A DNA stretch of 64,000 bases, from positions 8,323,854-8,387,853 of the forward strand of contig NW_020312902.1 of assembly GCF_003265705.1 (NCBI RefSeq), in the 5' to 3' direction. The stretch is from Callorhinus ursinus (taxonomy: Eukaryota; Chordata; Mammalia; Carnivora; Otariidae). This document shows positions 32,730 to 44,119 of the stretch, one piece after another. Position numbers and translations under genes: made by a program. Each line of letters starts with the position of its first letter. Position 1 is the first letter of the stretch. A model generated the notes under the pieces. It was not told the origin of the DNA. It worked only from the letters and a program-made list of their open reading frames with translations, and searched no databases.

Positions 32730-35490
32730 GGCAAACCTCATTTCAGTAGCTCTTCTGGACTAGGAAGGAGGGGGAGGAGGAGCAGGTGAGTGTGTCCAAA
32801 GGGCCAAAGGAGCCCGAGGTGGAACTGGGCAGAGGCAGTTGTATTTTTGGAGCCCTGTGGTTCCTGCTGAGTCAACTAACTAGTTGTTTGGCCCCAGCCT
32901 GCCAGTGGAAGCAGGAAATGCTCCCACTCCTGCCCTGGTTCACTCTTAGTCATCCTCTGGGAAAGCAGGGTAGGGGTGGGGGCCAGAGGGTAGTTGGGAG
33001 TCTCCATCTACCCCTGCAGCCTTCTAGGCAGAGAAGTCCTGGGAAGGAGTCTGAGACGGAGATAGCCTATCCACCTGGCATTGTCCACTTGGGGGGGAGG
33101 GGGCGGCAGCTGGGAGGGAGCAGCAGGGGTTGGGGGAGGGGTGCTGGGAAAATGCCCCTCTGGCGCCTCCAGCAGGCAGCACTGCACCCCACTGTGGAGC
33201 TGCTGTGAAAATTAATTACCATTTGTCCAGAGCTTTGAGATTCCCCAGATGAAAGACATGGCAGAGGAGTGTCACCATGAACACGTGTTCACGGTACGGG
33301 CTTTTATCCCAAACACCCATCATGACAATCACGTGTTCCTCTCCTAACCTCCCCCAGCCCTGACATCCTGGCCTCAGAGCACCCGAAGTTGAATGTCAAT
33401 ATCAAATCCTGCCGAAGGGGAGGAGGGAAGGGCAGGGAACAGCGGATCCCCCATCATCCTGTATCTCAGATGGGTAAACTGAGGTGCCCCGTCCTCCCCA
33501 GTTAAAAGGAGGAAATTATGAGAAAATCGAGAAGAGCGAGGTAAGAAGACTCGGAGAGAGAGGTTGTGGATTAGTCTGTCCCAGAACCCAGGCCTCTGCC
33601 CCTCTTGTGGACTGAGGGATGGGAGGAATTCTAGAACTCTCTGGCTCGGGGCATGCAGTGCAAGTAGGTTCATCCCCAGATGTGCAAGGTAGATGGATTT
33701 CACTCTGACTTCTAATTCCTCTAGCAAACTGAAGGATTCTCTGATGATTGCTTCGAACACTTGACCGTGGTGAATTCTGTCCTCTCCTGGCTCTGTGAAT
33801 TTGGGTGAGAAACTCTTTGGTTTTCTGGATTCTTTTTGTTCTGTCTTTCCCTCCAAATTTTAGGCAAGGTAATTGATCTGTAAAGCTGCTTCATGTGTTT
33901 CTGGGCAGGTGTACAGAGCAAATCCAACAGAGAAAAGATCATGAAGGGGCCAGGCCCTCCCTCAAGGAGACTGAATTCTTATTGGAGAGTTGGACCCTCC
34001 CTTGCTTAGAAGACACTTAAACAATGTAAGAGGTCAGACAGACGGAGAAAAGGCCTAAGCCCCAAGAAGAATAGGACAGTTGTGGACTAGAGGATTCAGG
34101 AGACTTCCCTAGGACCCAAATAGGGAAATGCAAAGGGACCCGGCCTCAGTAGAGACAGTGAAGAGGCTGTTGAGGCCAGAATGGAAGGTGCACGTGAGGA
34201 CGGGGACAGGCAGATGGGCTGGCTGGGTGAGACTGCAGGTCCCTTGAACGCCAAGCTAAAGAACTGGGGTTTTGTCCAGAGGGCAATGAAAAGCCACTGA
34301 ATGTTTCTGAGCCAGAGGACGAGATGATGCAGAGTTTGAGAAGAGGTAAAATACTTTCATCGGGAGGTGAATTTTCACATCTCTGAGTCAGCCACCCTAC
34401 CACGAAATTCACCTTTTCCTCCTCAGTCGAGCCGCTGACCTCTGTGTCAGCTAATGATACACATAAGCACAAATGTCACCTCCCGGGGTTGCTCTCTGAC
34501 ACACTACCTGGTGTTATTTTCTTTATAGTACTTATCACCTTTGGAAATGAACTTGTTTAGGCACTTGTTTACTTCCTTTTTCTCTTGTTGTCCTTAGAAT
34601 GTAAGCAAAATGAGGTAGGTGGGGTGCCGTTACCTATTTTGTTCGGTGTTTCATCTCTAGCACCTAGGACAGCACTGGGCTGGCGGCAGATGCTCCATGT
34701 GCATTTGTGGGATGAATGAATAAGTGGATTGATAAAAAATGGATAAATGGTACTACCGTGTTCTCAGCCACCTTGGCCCCTTGACTTGTCTGTCCTTCTT
34801 CCTCTGCAGGATCCAGTTGTTCTTTCCGTGTCTGTGGATATTATCTCTGCGTCTCTCCCTGCCCTCCTCCTCCCCCTTTGCGTTTTACCCCTTGATCCTC
34901 TCAAACAGTGTCTCAACTCCTCAAAGGCAGAGGCTCCTCGTTATCATTTCCCCATGGGGCTCAGTACAGGGCAATGACGATTCCCACTGATCTGGTCTTT
35001 ATAGTCTTCCAAGTGCTTTTTACACCATCCTGGTATACCTAGGACTCGAACCTCAGTTCTCATCTCTAAACTACACACTTATTCCATTATTATTCTGATT
35101 GATGCATAATTGCTGTTGAAAGAATGAATGAACGCTGGAAGTGCTCAAGATCCATTGTAGAGGGAGAAACTGGAAGCAGGAAGGCCTTTGGGGGGAAATG
35201 TTGGTTCATATGGAGAAGAGGAGAGTGAGGGAAGTGGGTGCGATGCAGGGACAGCCAAAAGCTGTGGCTAGAGAAGGTTGACTCCTCGATTACTCTGTCA
35301 CATGTGTCAAGTACCCTGTCCCCCTTGTCTTGTCGCTTAAGACAGAAAGACATGTAGTCAGGAGAAGACACTAGAGATGAAGTTAAAGGGGGTGGGGGGG
35401 ATTCCGAGTCCAAAGGAGACATTATTTACTGGTTTGTGAGCTCTTGTATTTATAAGCAATAAATATTAAACATGTAAGCAATTCCACTAG
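32730..35490. other. Intergenic DNA, old unclassified repeats
   Basis: 34180-34340 has wording shared with a common unclassified ancient repeat (gaactggggttttgtccaga, gcaatgaaaagccactgaat). 34590-34735 is L2-like (agaatgtaagcaaaatgagg, acctaggacagcactgggct). A 160-codon minus frame at 33374-33856 has no recognisable domain and I do not call it a gene. Confidence 0.5.
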
Positions 35491-35509
35491 ACAGAAATTG
35501 CAGAGGACA

Positions 35510-35720
35510 GGGGCGCCTGGCTGGCTCAGTCGGTTAAGCATCACCCTTTGGCTCAGGTCATGATCTCGGGGTCCTGGGATCGAGCCCTGGGTCAGGCTGC
35601 CCACTCCGTGGGGAGTCTGCTTCTCCCTCTCCCTCTGCCTGCGGCTCCCCCTGCTTGTGCTCGCGTTCTCTCTCTCTGACAAATAAATAAATAAAATCTT
35701 AAAAAAAAAAAAAAAAAGAA
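35510..35720 (+). mobile_element. Carnivore SINE, first of a pair sharing one target
   Basis: Head aggggcgcctggctggctca, full body, tail aaataaataaataaaatctt plus a long A run. Preceded by agaaattgcagaggaca (35493-35509), which is repeated exactly at 35721-35737. Confidence 0.95.
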
Positions 35721-35737
35721 AGAAATTGCAGAGGACA

Positions 35738-35850
35738 GGGGCACCTGGCTGGCTCACTTGGTGGAATGTGCAACCCTTGATCTCAGGGTTGTGAGTTCTA
35801 GCCCCATGTTGGGTGTACAGATTACTTAAAAATAAAAAAAAAATGTGAAA
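35738..35850 (+). mobile_element. Short tRNA-type SINE, second of the pair
   Basis: Head aggggcacctggctggctca and short tail part gggtgtacagattacttaaa. Preceded by agaaattgcagaggaca (35721-35737) and followed by the diverged copy agaaattacaaaggaca (35851-35867). Confidence 0.92.
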
Positions 35851-35879
35851 AGAAATTACAAAGGACAAAAAAGTATAAA

Positions 35880-36190
35880 GAAAATGTAAAATGGAAGTCA
35901 CCAGTTTTTTCACCATCCAGAAAAAGTCATTCTAACATTTGATGTACATCCTTTTAGACTACATAAACATCAATATAAGTATATATGCACTTATATTTAT
36001 ATATTTATATAATTATATTATATATGTTTATATATTTTGTTGTATATATTGTATGCACAGTATATGTATTTTATATATGTAAGTAGACACACACATTTGT
36101 TTTTTTAATAAAATGGGATACAACAGTTTTGTAACCTGCTTTTTGTTCACTTAATAATATGTAGTGAACACAAAGGAAATTTTATAAGCC
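35880..36190 (-). repeat. Ancient LINE-1 3' fragment, antisense, with TA-rich core
   Basis: The minus strand reads attattaagtgaacaaaaag and caggttacaaaactgttgta, as in old LINE-1 tails. The middle (about 35980-36085) is an expanded alternating TA/TTTA tract. Confidence 0.65.
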
Positions 36191-36199
36191 CAAAGGGCA

Positions 36200-37270
36200 G
36201 TTTGAAAAGATAACCTTTGGGATAAACAGGAAGCCAGAGAAGATATATGAGCATAAAGTGAGTGGCTAAGCTCTGTGGTTTTGATAAATATTATTAAAGC
36301 AAATAAATCTTAGATGTCCTGCCAGGTTAGGTAAATATTAGCTCTCTATCAGCAAGGTCGCTAATTCATAGACTCACAGGATGTTGGTCTTAAAGAAGCC
36401 TTTGAGATGATCTAATTCCATCCCCTTGACTTAGGTATTGAGAAACTACAAACCCAGAGACATTAACTAATGTGCCTAAAGAGGCATGACTGGTGAGCCA
36501 CAGAGCTGGAATGAGAACAGAGTCCTGATTCCCATTCCGGTGCTCTTGCCACTAACCCACACGGATCAACTGTGGATATTCTCTTTAGGCACAGGCCCTG
36601 ATGTGTTGAAAGGAACAGGGAGAGATGAGGCCCCACACCCAGCAGTTCTCCAGGTGTATAATATCACTGGAGCTGTGTGTGTTAGGAGGGCGGCAAATGT
36701 CCTCGGGCAGGTCACGGGGGAGGCATAGAACAGAGTACTTGAGAGGGGTTGGCTCTGATGTCAGACCACCAAGACACCAAACAAATCTTGGTTCCCTTGT
36801 TGTTCTTGCTGCATGACTTTAGGCACTTTAACTTTCTTGCCTCATTTTCTCATCTGTAAAAATGGAAGAATAGCAATATCTACCACATCAGATTGCAGTG
36901 AGATTTAAGAGATAATGCACACCAAGAGCTCAGCAAGGTGTTTGTCATATGGAAAGAGTTCAATAAATGTGAGGCATCGTTATTATTAATGCTCTGGTGT
37001 TGAAGGTCAATGTCCTCGTAAGCTTTAAAAAGAGCTTAAGGGCACATCACAGCTGTCCTTGACTGTGACATCTGTAAGGAAAAAGGATTTAGAAGCCCAA
37101 CTATGGAGCTTTGTGAGCCCTGTCCACTATAAGGGCAGGAACCAAGATAAACTATCACCCAAAGGAGGCCCATAGGCAGCTGGGGACTCAGAGACTTTCT
37201 GGTATTCTCACTGGAAGTCGTGCCTGAGATATAACAGTGAGGTCATCCTCATACTCTCTGGGCTAGCCAA
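36200..37270. other. Intergenic DNA with one MIR
   Basis: 36765-36985 is MIR-like (aaatcttggttcccttgttg, cctcattttctcatctgtaa, caataaatgtgaggcatcg). The remainder shows no gene or recent insertion. Confidence 0.6.
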
Positions 37271-37614
37271 TTATTATATGAATCAAGGATGTAATTTTTC
37301 CCCTCATTTTTCAATCTATTTAAAAGATAAGCAACTGTTTCAAGCAGAAAGCATAACAAGTTATTACGAGGTTTATAACTTACACAGAACTCAATTCACT
37401 ACAAGAGTACAAAGGGTAGGGAGGGGGATATGTAAATACGTTATTATAGGTTCTTTCACTATATGCAAAACAATAGTACTATTTGAAGGTAGTGATGCAT
37501 TAAAGCTGTATATTTTAAGCCTTAGCACAACCGTTAACAACAACAACAACAAAATAAGTGTAATCAATCAAGAAGCTAACCGTGGAGAAAATGTGAAATT
37601 ATAGAAAGTACACA

Positions 37615-37800
37615 GGGCGCCTGGGTGGCTCAGATGGTTAAGTGTCTGCCTTCAGCTCAGGTCATGATCCCAGGGTCCTGAGATCGAGCCCTGTGTCGGG
37701 TTCCCTGCTCAGTGGGGAGTCTGCTTCTCCCTCTTCCACTGCCTCTCCCCTCCACTCATGCTTTCTCTCTCTCTCAAATGAATAAATAAAACCTTAAAAA
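37615..37800 (+). mobile_element. Carnivore SINE in the old LINE-1
   Basis: Head agggcgcctgggtggctcag, ttccctgctcagtggggagt, tail aatgaataaataaaacctta. Confidence 0.93.
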
Positions 37801-38073
37801 AAAGAAAACACTCAATTTGTCTAAAACAAATCAGGAAAAGAGGTGTAAAAAACAGAGGGGACAAATAAAACACAAACAGCAAAATAGTAGATGTAAGCTC
37901 AACATACTGATAATTACATTAAAGGTAATTTAAAAGAGATAGATTGGACAAGAAAAGCAAGACCCTACTATATGTTGTGTACAAGAAAACGACTCTAAAT
38001 ATAAATACACAGATAGATTAAAAGTAAGATAAACAGATGCACCGGGCAAACACTAATCAAACGAAAGCTAGAG

Positions 38074-38274
38074 GGGCGCCTGGGTGGCTCAGTCGTTAAA
38101 GGTCTGCCTTCGGCTCAGGTCATGATCCCAGGGTGCTGGGATCGAGCCCCGCATCGGGCTCCCTGCTCTGTGGGAAGCCTGCTTCTCCCTCTCCCACTCC
38201 CCCTGCTTGTGGTCCCTCTCTCGCTGTGTTTCACTCTGTCAAATAAATAAAATCTTAAAAAAAAAAGAAAGAAA
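38074..38274 (+). mobile_element. Carnivore SINE with 11-bp target-site duplication
   Basis: Head ggggcgcctgggtggctcag, body ccccctgcttgtggtccctc, tail aaataaataaaatctt. Direct repeats gaaagctagag at 38063-38073 and 38275-38285 are identical. Confidence 0.95.
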
Positions 38275-38457
38275 GAAAGCTAGAGTAGCGATATTAATAT
38301 CAGGAAATACAGACTACAGAACAAGGAATATGACCAGAGATAAAGACAGACATTTCACAATGATAAAGGGGAGAATTCATCAAGAGGACACACCAGACCT
38401 AAACACTGCTACACTTAACAGAGCTTCAGAATGCATGCAGCAAAAACGGATGCAACC

Positions 38458-38600
38458 GAGGGGCAGCTGGGTGGCTGACTCAGTCCGTTAAGCATCGGAC
38501 TCTTGATCTTAGCTCAGGTCTTGATCGCAGGGTGAAGTTCTGCATTGGGCTCCATGCTGGGTGTGGAGCCTACTTAAACAAACAAACAAAAACAAACAAA
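38458..38600 (+). mobile_element. Short older carnivore SINE
   Basis: Head gaggggcagctgggtggctg, tcggactcttgatcttagct, and tail caaacaaacaaaaacaaac after ggtgtggagcctacttaa. Confidence 0.88.
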
Positions 38601-39915
38601 ATGAACTAAAAGGAGAACCAGCTAAATTCCAAGTGTAGTTGAAGACTTCAACACTCTTTTTTCAGTAATTGATAAAAAAGTAGACAGACTTAGCAAGGAT
38701 AGAGAGGACTTGGGTAACATTGTTAATCACCTTGGCCTGACCTTTCATAACACTCCACCCAAAACAGCAGAACACACATTTTTTTTTCCAAGTGCACATG
38801 AAATATTCACCAAGACAGACCATATTTGAGGCCATAAAATCAGTCTCAATAAATTTAAGGGCGCAAAAGCACACAAAGTATGTTCCATGACCACCACAGA
38901 ATTAAACTAGAAATCAACAACAGAATGATATATAGAAAACCTTCCAAATTTTGGAAATTAACTGAACAGATAAAAAAGGGAACCGTAATGGAAATCAGAA
39001 TATGTTTTGAACTGAATGAGAATGGAAATGTAGCCTATCAATAATTTGTAGAGTGTTTACAGGAAAATTCATGGCTCTAAATGCTTATATTAGAAAAGAA
39101 GAAAGTATAAAATCAATGACAGATTTTTACCTTAAGAAGCTAGAAAAGGAAGAGCAAATTGAACCCAAAGTAAATGAGAGGAGGGAAAAGTAAATATGAG
39201 TGGTAATCTGTGAAGTAAAATATGGACACATTGTACAGAAAAATCAATAAAACCAAAAGCTAGTTCTTTGGAAAATATAAATAACACTGATAAATTTCTA
39301 ACCAGACCAATCAGGAAAAAAGCAAGGAAAGACAAAAATTACTAGTATCAGGCATAGGACAGGGAACACCACTCGAGATCCAGGGACTGTAAGATGATCT
39401 AAGGAAACATTATTGACAACTTTATGCTAAACAATTCAGCAACATTGATGAAATGAACAAGTTGTGTGAAAGATACAGACTACCAAAGCTCACTTAAGAA
39501 GAAATAAATAACTGGAATAGCTCTATATCCACTAAAAAAACTGAATTTATAATTAAAAAGCTTCACAAAAAAGAAAACTTCAGGCCCCAGTGACTTCACT
39601 GGTAGGTCCCACCAAATAGTTAAGGAAGAAATAATACCAGGTCTATACAGTCTCTTACAAAAGTTGGAAGAGCAAGGAACTCTTCCTAAATCATTTTATG
39701 AGAGCCACATTATCCTGATACAAAAACTAGACAAATACATGACAACAAAAGAAAAGACTAGAGACCATATCCTTCATAAACACAGGTACAAAAGTCTATA
39801 ATGGAATATTAGTAAGTCAAACCCAGCAATACTTAAGAAAGATAACATGTCATGGTAAAATGGGGTTTATCCCAGAAAAGCAAGGTTTGATCAGCACTCA
39901 AAAATGAATCCACGT

Positions 39916-40030
39916 CCGGGTGCCTGGCTGGCTCAGTTGGTGGAACCTCTGACTCTTGATCTCAGGGTTGTGAGTTCAAGCCCCACAGTGGGTGTAGAGA
40001 TTACTTAAATAAAATCTTTAAAAAAAAAAT
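39916..40030 (+). mobile_element. Short tRNA-type carnivore SINE
   Basis: Head gggtgcctggctggctcag, gggtgtagagattacttaaa, and tail aataaaatctttaaaaaaa. The near-duplicate flanks aatccacgt and aatccatgt suggest the target site. Confidence 0.9.
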
Positions 40031-41289
40031 CAATCCATGTAATGAAATTAAGAAAAGAACTCCATTTACAATGGCATGAAAATACTTAGGAATACATTTA
40101 AGGACAGAATTGCAAGACTTACATACTGAAAACTACAAAACTGTTGAAATAAGGAAGATCTAAGTAAATAGGAAGATGCCCCGTGTTCATGGACCAGAAG
40201 ACTTAACATTGCTGGGATGGCAGTACTCCCCAAACTAACCTACAGATTCAACACACACCCTATCAAAATCCCAGCTGATTTTTTGGCAGAAATTGACAAG
40301 CTGCTGCTAAAATTCAAAAGACCCAGGATAGCCAAAACAATCTTGAGAAAGAAGAACAAAGAATTGAAAGACTTACACTTCCCAATTTCAAAACTTACTA
40401 CAAAGCTAAAGTAATCAAGATAGTGTGTTACTAAATCTCAATAATAAAACATATAACTCATTTAAAGAAAATTTTCAATAGATACTTCACTAAAGAAGAT
40501 CTATGAATAGTCAGTAAGTACATGAAGTAATTAACATCATTAGCAATTATAGAAATAGAAACTCAAAAATCCAATGAGTTACCGCTACATACTACCAGAA
40601 TGGCTAAACTCAAAAATACAAACAAACAAACAAACAAAAAAACCCAACAAAACTAATAATAGCAAGTGTAAACTAGAATATAGAGGAACTGGTACTCTTG
40701 TTCCTTAATGGTAGGAATGCAACTTACCATGTGACTGGAAATATGTCCACAAATGTCCATAGCAGCTTTATCCATAACAGCCAAAAGCTAGAAACAACCC
40801 AGAGAATACAAAGGGGCACAAGGAAATTTTGCAGGTCAGTAAAATAGCCCATACCTTGATTGCAGCGATGTTAACATGGCTGTAGGTATACATTTGTCAA
40901 AACTCATTTAACAGTAAAAATTAAATAAGTGAATTTCATACTATGTAAATTATACCTTAATAAAGCTAATTTTTAAAGATAATGAACATCATTATTTAAT
41001 TCCCATTGTGATAGCGCTCTGGAGGGAAGCCATAGGTACCAGGGGAACATTTAATATGGAATCCTGAAATATGGGAAGGTTTCCCTGAAGAAGTGAAATC
41101 ATGAGTGAGGTACCAAGGAGATCCAAAAATGAGCGGGTGAAGAAGGAAAAGAATGAAGCAGAGGAAGGAATGTGTGCAAAGGCCCCGAGGCTTGAATCCT
41201 CTCCACACCAGCCTTGCCAATAGAAATCCCACTTTGCTTGCCCAACCCTTACACCAGTGGGTAGTTCACTGCTGCAATTATTGTAATTA

Positions 41290-41710
41290 ATAATCATGAC
41301 CAGTATTCATTGAAGACTACTGTGTCTTTGACTTCACACCAGGCAATTATTCCTCTTGACGTTTACTCTTCAAAATTGTACCCACAAGGTAGATTCAATC
41401 AGTATAGCCCTCTTATGGATAAGAACTTCAAGGCTGGGCACCTGGGTGGCTCAGTTGGTTAAGCGACTGCCTTCAGCTCAGGTCATGATCCTGGGGTGCC
41501 GGGATCGAGTCCCGCATCGGGCTCCCTGCTCGGCAGGGAGTCTGCTTCTCCCTCTGACCCTCTTCCCTCTCGTGCTCTCTATCTCTCATTCTCTCTCTCA
41601 AATAAATAAAATCTTAAAAAAAAAAAAAGAACTTCAAGGCTTAGAGACATGAGGTAATTTGTCCATGTCCACACATCTAGTGAAAGCCAGAGCCAGAATT
41701 CACACGCCGG
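41290..41710 (-). repeat. MIR antisense split by a SINE
   Basis: Left part: cagtattcattgaagactac, cttcacaccaggcaattatt, acccacaaggtagattcaat. Right part: tagagacatgaggtaatttg and agccagagccagaattcaca. Together they give one antisense MIR. Confidence 0.75.
41436..41626 (+). mobile_element. Carnivore SINE with 15-bp target-site duplication
   Basis: Head gggcacctgggtggctcag, the accctcttccctctcgtgct body, tail aaataaataaaatctt. Direct repeats aagaacttcaaggct at 41421-41435 and 41627-41641 are identical. Confidence 0.95.
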
Positions 41711-41719
41711 CTTATGAAA

Positions 41720-43170
41720 CTCTAGCCCCTGAGTTCCTAGACACCACTCTATACAACTTCAGTCAGACAATTCATTGGCTCTCCTCTGGAAGCCACACAT
41801 CTCGACCTTTCCCTGTTCTTCTTCATATGACATAGTTTCCAATCCCTTCCTTGTCCATTATCTGTAAACCCACCAGTTTGTCCACATCCTTCTTGAAATT
41901 CAGTTCCCAAATCTGATGGCCCAGTAATCATGTTGGAAGAGAAGGCTGTCAAGTTAATGAACTCTTGCCATGAGATCTCTTGAAACCCAGTTCTAAAAAA
42001 CAAATAGATTTCATAACCACCTTTAAGGGATGGAGACATGGAGACACACAACCGAGACACTTCTGAACTTCATTTTCCGGAAAAGTGTGGTACAGAGAAA
42101 AAGTAGAGTTTTGGGAGTCCAATGTGAGTTAGGTACCCTGCCTCTGACACCCACAAGCTCTAGCTATGTAACCTTAGGCTGGGTATGTCAGCTCTCCGCT
42201 TTCTCACCCGTAAACAGGCCGAACAGTATCCACTCTGCTGGGGTTTTGTGGCCCTTAAGTGAGAGAACATATGCAAAATACCCATCATATAGCCTGCCCA
42301 TTGTAAGTGCTTTTTAAAAGATCTTTTTAAAGGTTCTAAACTCATTAGGTTCCCTGGGCCTGGCAGCTATGCTTCCTTATTCTAAGTCTACCTGAAGACT
42401 AGAAATAATTTTTTTCATCTTCCTCCCATAGAGATATATTTGAGAGGTTTTTCCTCTCAAGCGGCACATTTTCTCCTGGCTGCTAGAGAAAAGTGTACAG
42501 ATGCTTCTAGGGTCTATTTTAAGCTCCCACCTAGTGGCTTCTTGGTTTCTGTAAACTTTACAAGTGAATGGTGGTGGGTGTGTGGGTGTTGATCTACTGC
42601 TATAAATACATACTACCAGAATATTAACTTTAGGTACCATAATTCATCACCTTAGGGTGCTCACTGGCAGTAGAATGAGACCAGTAGGGTTGAGTTTCAT
42701 TGTGCCCAGGCTATGGGGTAGTCTCCTGGGCCTTCGTATCCAACGCTCAGTTTGCTGGCATTGAGCACTTTACATGGCAAGTTAGCCAAGTGTACGGCAG
42801 GGTCCCTGCCCTATCTACAGCCCTGCTCAGGGAGGCTGATCCAGGCAGGTCTCTGAACTTAGAGGAAACTGATTGGTCCCAGAGTGGACACCTGACCTAA
42901 GGGCACTTGACCCATGACTAACAGGGTGATGTGGTGACATGAACTCTGACCAATAGGGTGACAGTCATTAAATCTAGGAAACTTGTTTCCTCTAGGATTG
43001 GGAAAGAACTGGCAAATGGCATAGGGTAAAGGAGCTTATGTGGAGAGATGGAGAGCCCAGTTTCTGGTCCTGACAGTTTTTCATTCCCAGTTTTTGTTCA
43101 TTCACTCCTTTACTCAATCAATACTTACTAAATACCCACTATAAATCAGGCCCATGGTGGGTCCCTCTCT
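41720..43170. other. Intergenic DNA with a MIR trace
   Basis: 42105-42310 reads like MIR (tttgggagtccaatgtgagt, tctagctatgtaaccttagg, tagcctgcccattgtaagtg). Nothing else recognised. Confidence 0.55.
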
Positions 43171-43178
43171 CTCTCTCT

Positions 43179-43407
43179 TTTTAAGATCTATATTCATTTA
43201 CGTATTTATTTTTGAGAGAGAGAGAGCAAGTAAGCCTGTGAGCTGGGGGAGAGGGGCACAGGGAGAGCGAAAGAGAGTCTCAAGCAGACTCCCTGCTGAG
43301 CAGGGAGCCCAATGCGGGGCTCGATCTCAGATCTCAGGACCCTGAGATCATGACCTGAGCCAAAATCAAGAGTCAGATGCTTAACCAACTGAGCCACCCA
43401 AGCGCCC
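43179..43407 (-). mobile_element. Carnivore SINE, antisense, older
   Basis: Starts ttttaagatctatattcatt, body agcaagtaagcctgtgagct, end gagccacccaagcgcccc. Diverged relative to its neighbours. Confidence 0.9.
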
Positions 43408-43419
43408 CCCTGGGGTCCT

Positions 43420-44110
43420 CTTGAAATGCAATGTAATCTGCTCTCCTGGTGCTTGTCTGGAGAAGAGAGACAGTAGGATAATCATGGATAAATAAATAAC
43501 CCCCTTTAAACTTTGGTGAAATATGAAGAAAAAAATATAGATAGGAAGCTATGAGAGATGAACAGAGACATTTGACCTAGTCTGGGAGGGCTTCCCTAGA
43601 GAGGGGAAGTTTGAGCTGAGACATGAAGACCAGTGGGAGTTATCTAGTTAAAGGGTGAATTTAGGGGAGAAACGTGTTCCAGGCAGAGGAACTAGCATGT
43701 GTAAAGGTCCTGAGGCAGTTGGGAACATGGCGTGTGTAGTGGCTGTCAGAAAGCCAGTGTGTCAAGAGCAAAAAGACACAATTTGCATCTATCCACAAAC
43801 CTTTTTCCTTAATGTGGCCTGAGGAGACTCTTCTTGCAAACAAAAGCCCAGTGGACAAAAGCAGCTAGTATATATCCCAGGTGCTCAGAGGGGTAGATCA
43901 GTGAAATGACTTCATCTTTGCTCTACAATTTACTAGCTGTGTGACCTTGGGCAAGTTACTTAATCTCTCTGAGGCTCAGCTTGTGCATTTGGAAATGGAG
44001 ATAGTAAAAAATGTACAGAGTGGTGGTGAGCATTAGATTTGACGATGCCTGGGTGCCTGCCTAGGTCGGTTTGTGGTGCATAGTAGGTGCTTACTACACA
44101 CTTTTGGTAT
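43420..44110 (+). repeat. Ancient repeats: unclassified element and MIR
   Basis: 43555-43765 has the wording gagggcttccctagagaggg and tccaggcagaggaactagca of a common unclassified old repeat. 43905-44105 is a clear MIR (tactagctgtgtgaccttgg, gcaagttacttaatctctct, tgcatagtaggtgcttacta). Confidence 0.65.
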
Positions 44111-44119
44111 TAGCCAAAT

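Larger units (their letters stand above)
37280..40975 (+). mobile_element. Old, decayed LINE-1 (L1MA/L1MB-like) with later SINE insertions
   Basis: Sense LINE-1 sequence traceable through ORF2 with stops and frameshifts throughout. Recognisable: gcaagaccctactatatgttgt (endonuclease N-terminus region), ARVAILISGN near 38265, gttgaagacttcaacactc (GDFN position), ttcacaaaaaagaaaacttc, and a short open piece at 40217-40414 ([19 protein letters not shown], the region after the reverse transcriptase). The 3' end is near 40975. Four SINEs interrupt it. It cannot encode protein. Confidence 0.85.

Noticed and set aside
33374..33856. 160-codon minus-strand frame
   Set aside because: No domain, no splice context and no family resemblance. 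The far end overlaps MIR-like wording.
35422..35916. 164-codon minus-strand frame
   Set aside because: It is read through two SINEs in reverse; the motif RLSQPGAPVLCNF repeats because the target-site duplication repeats.
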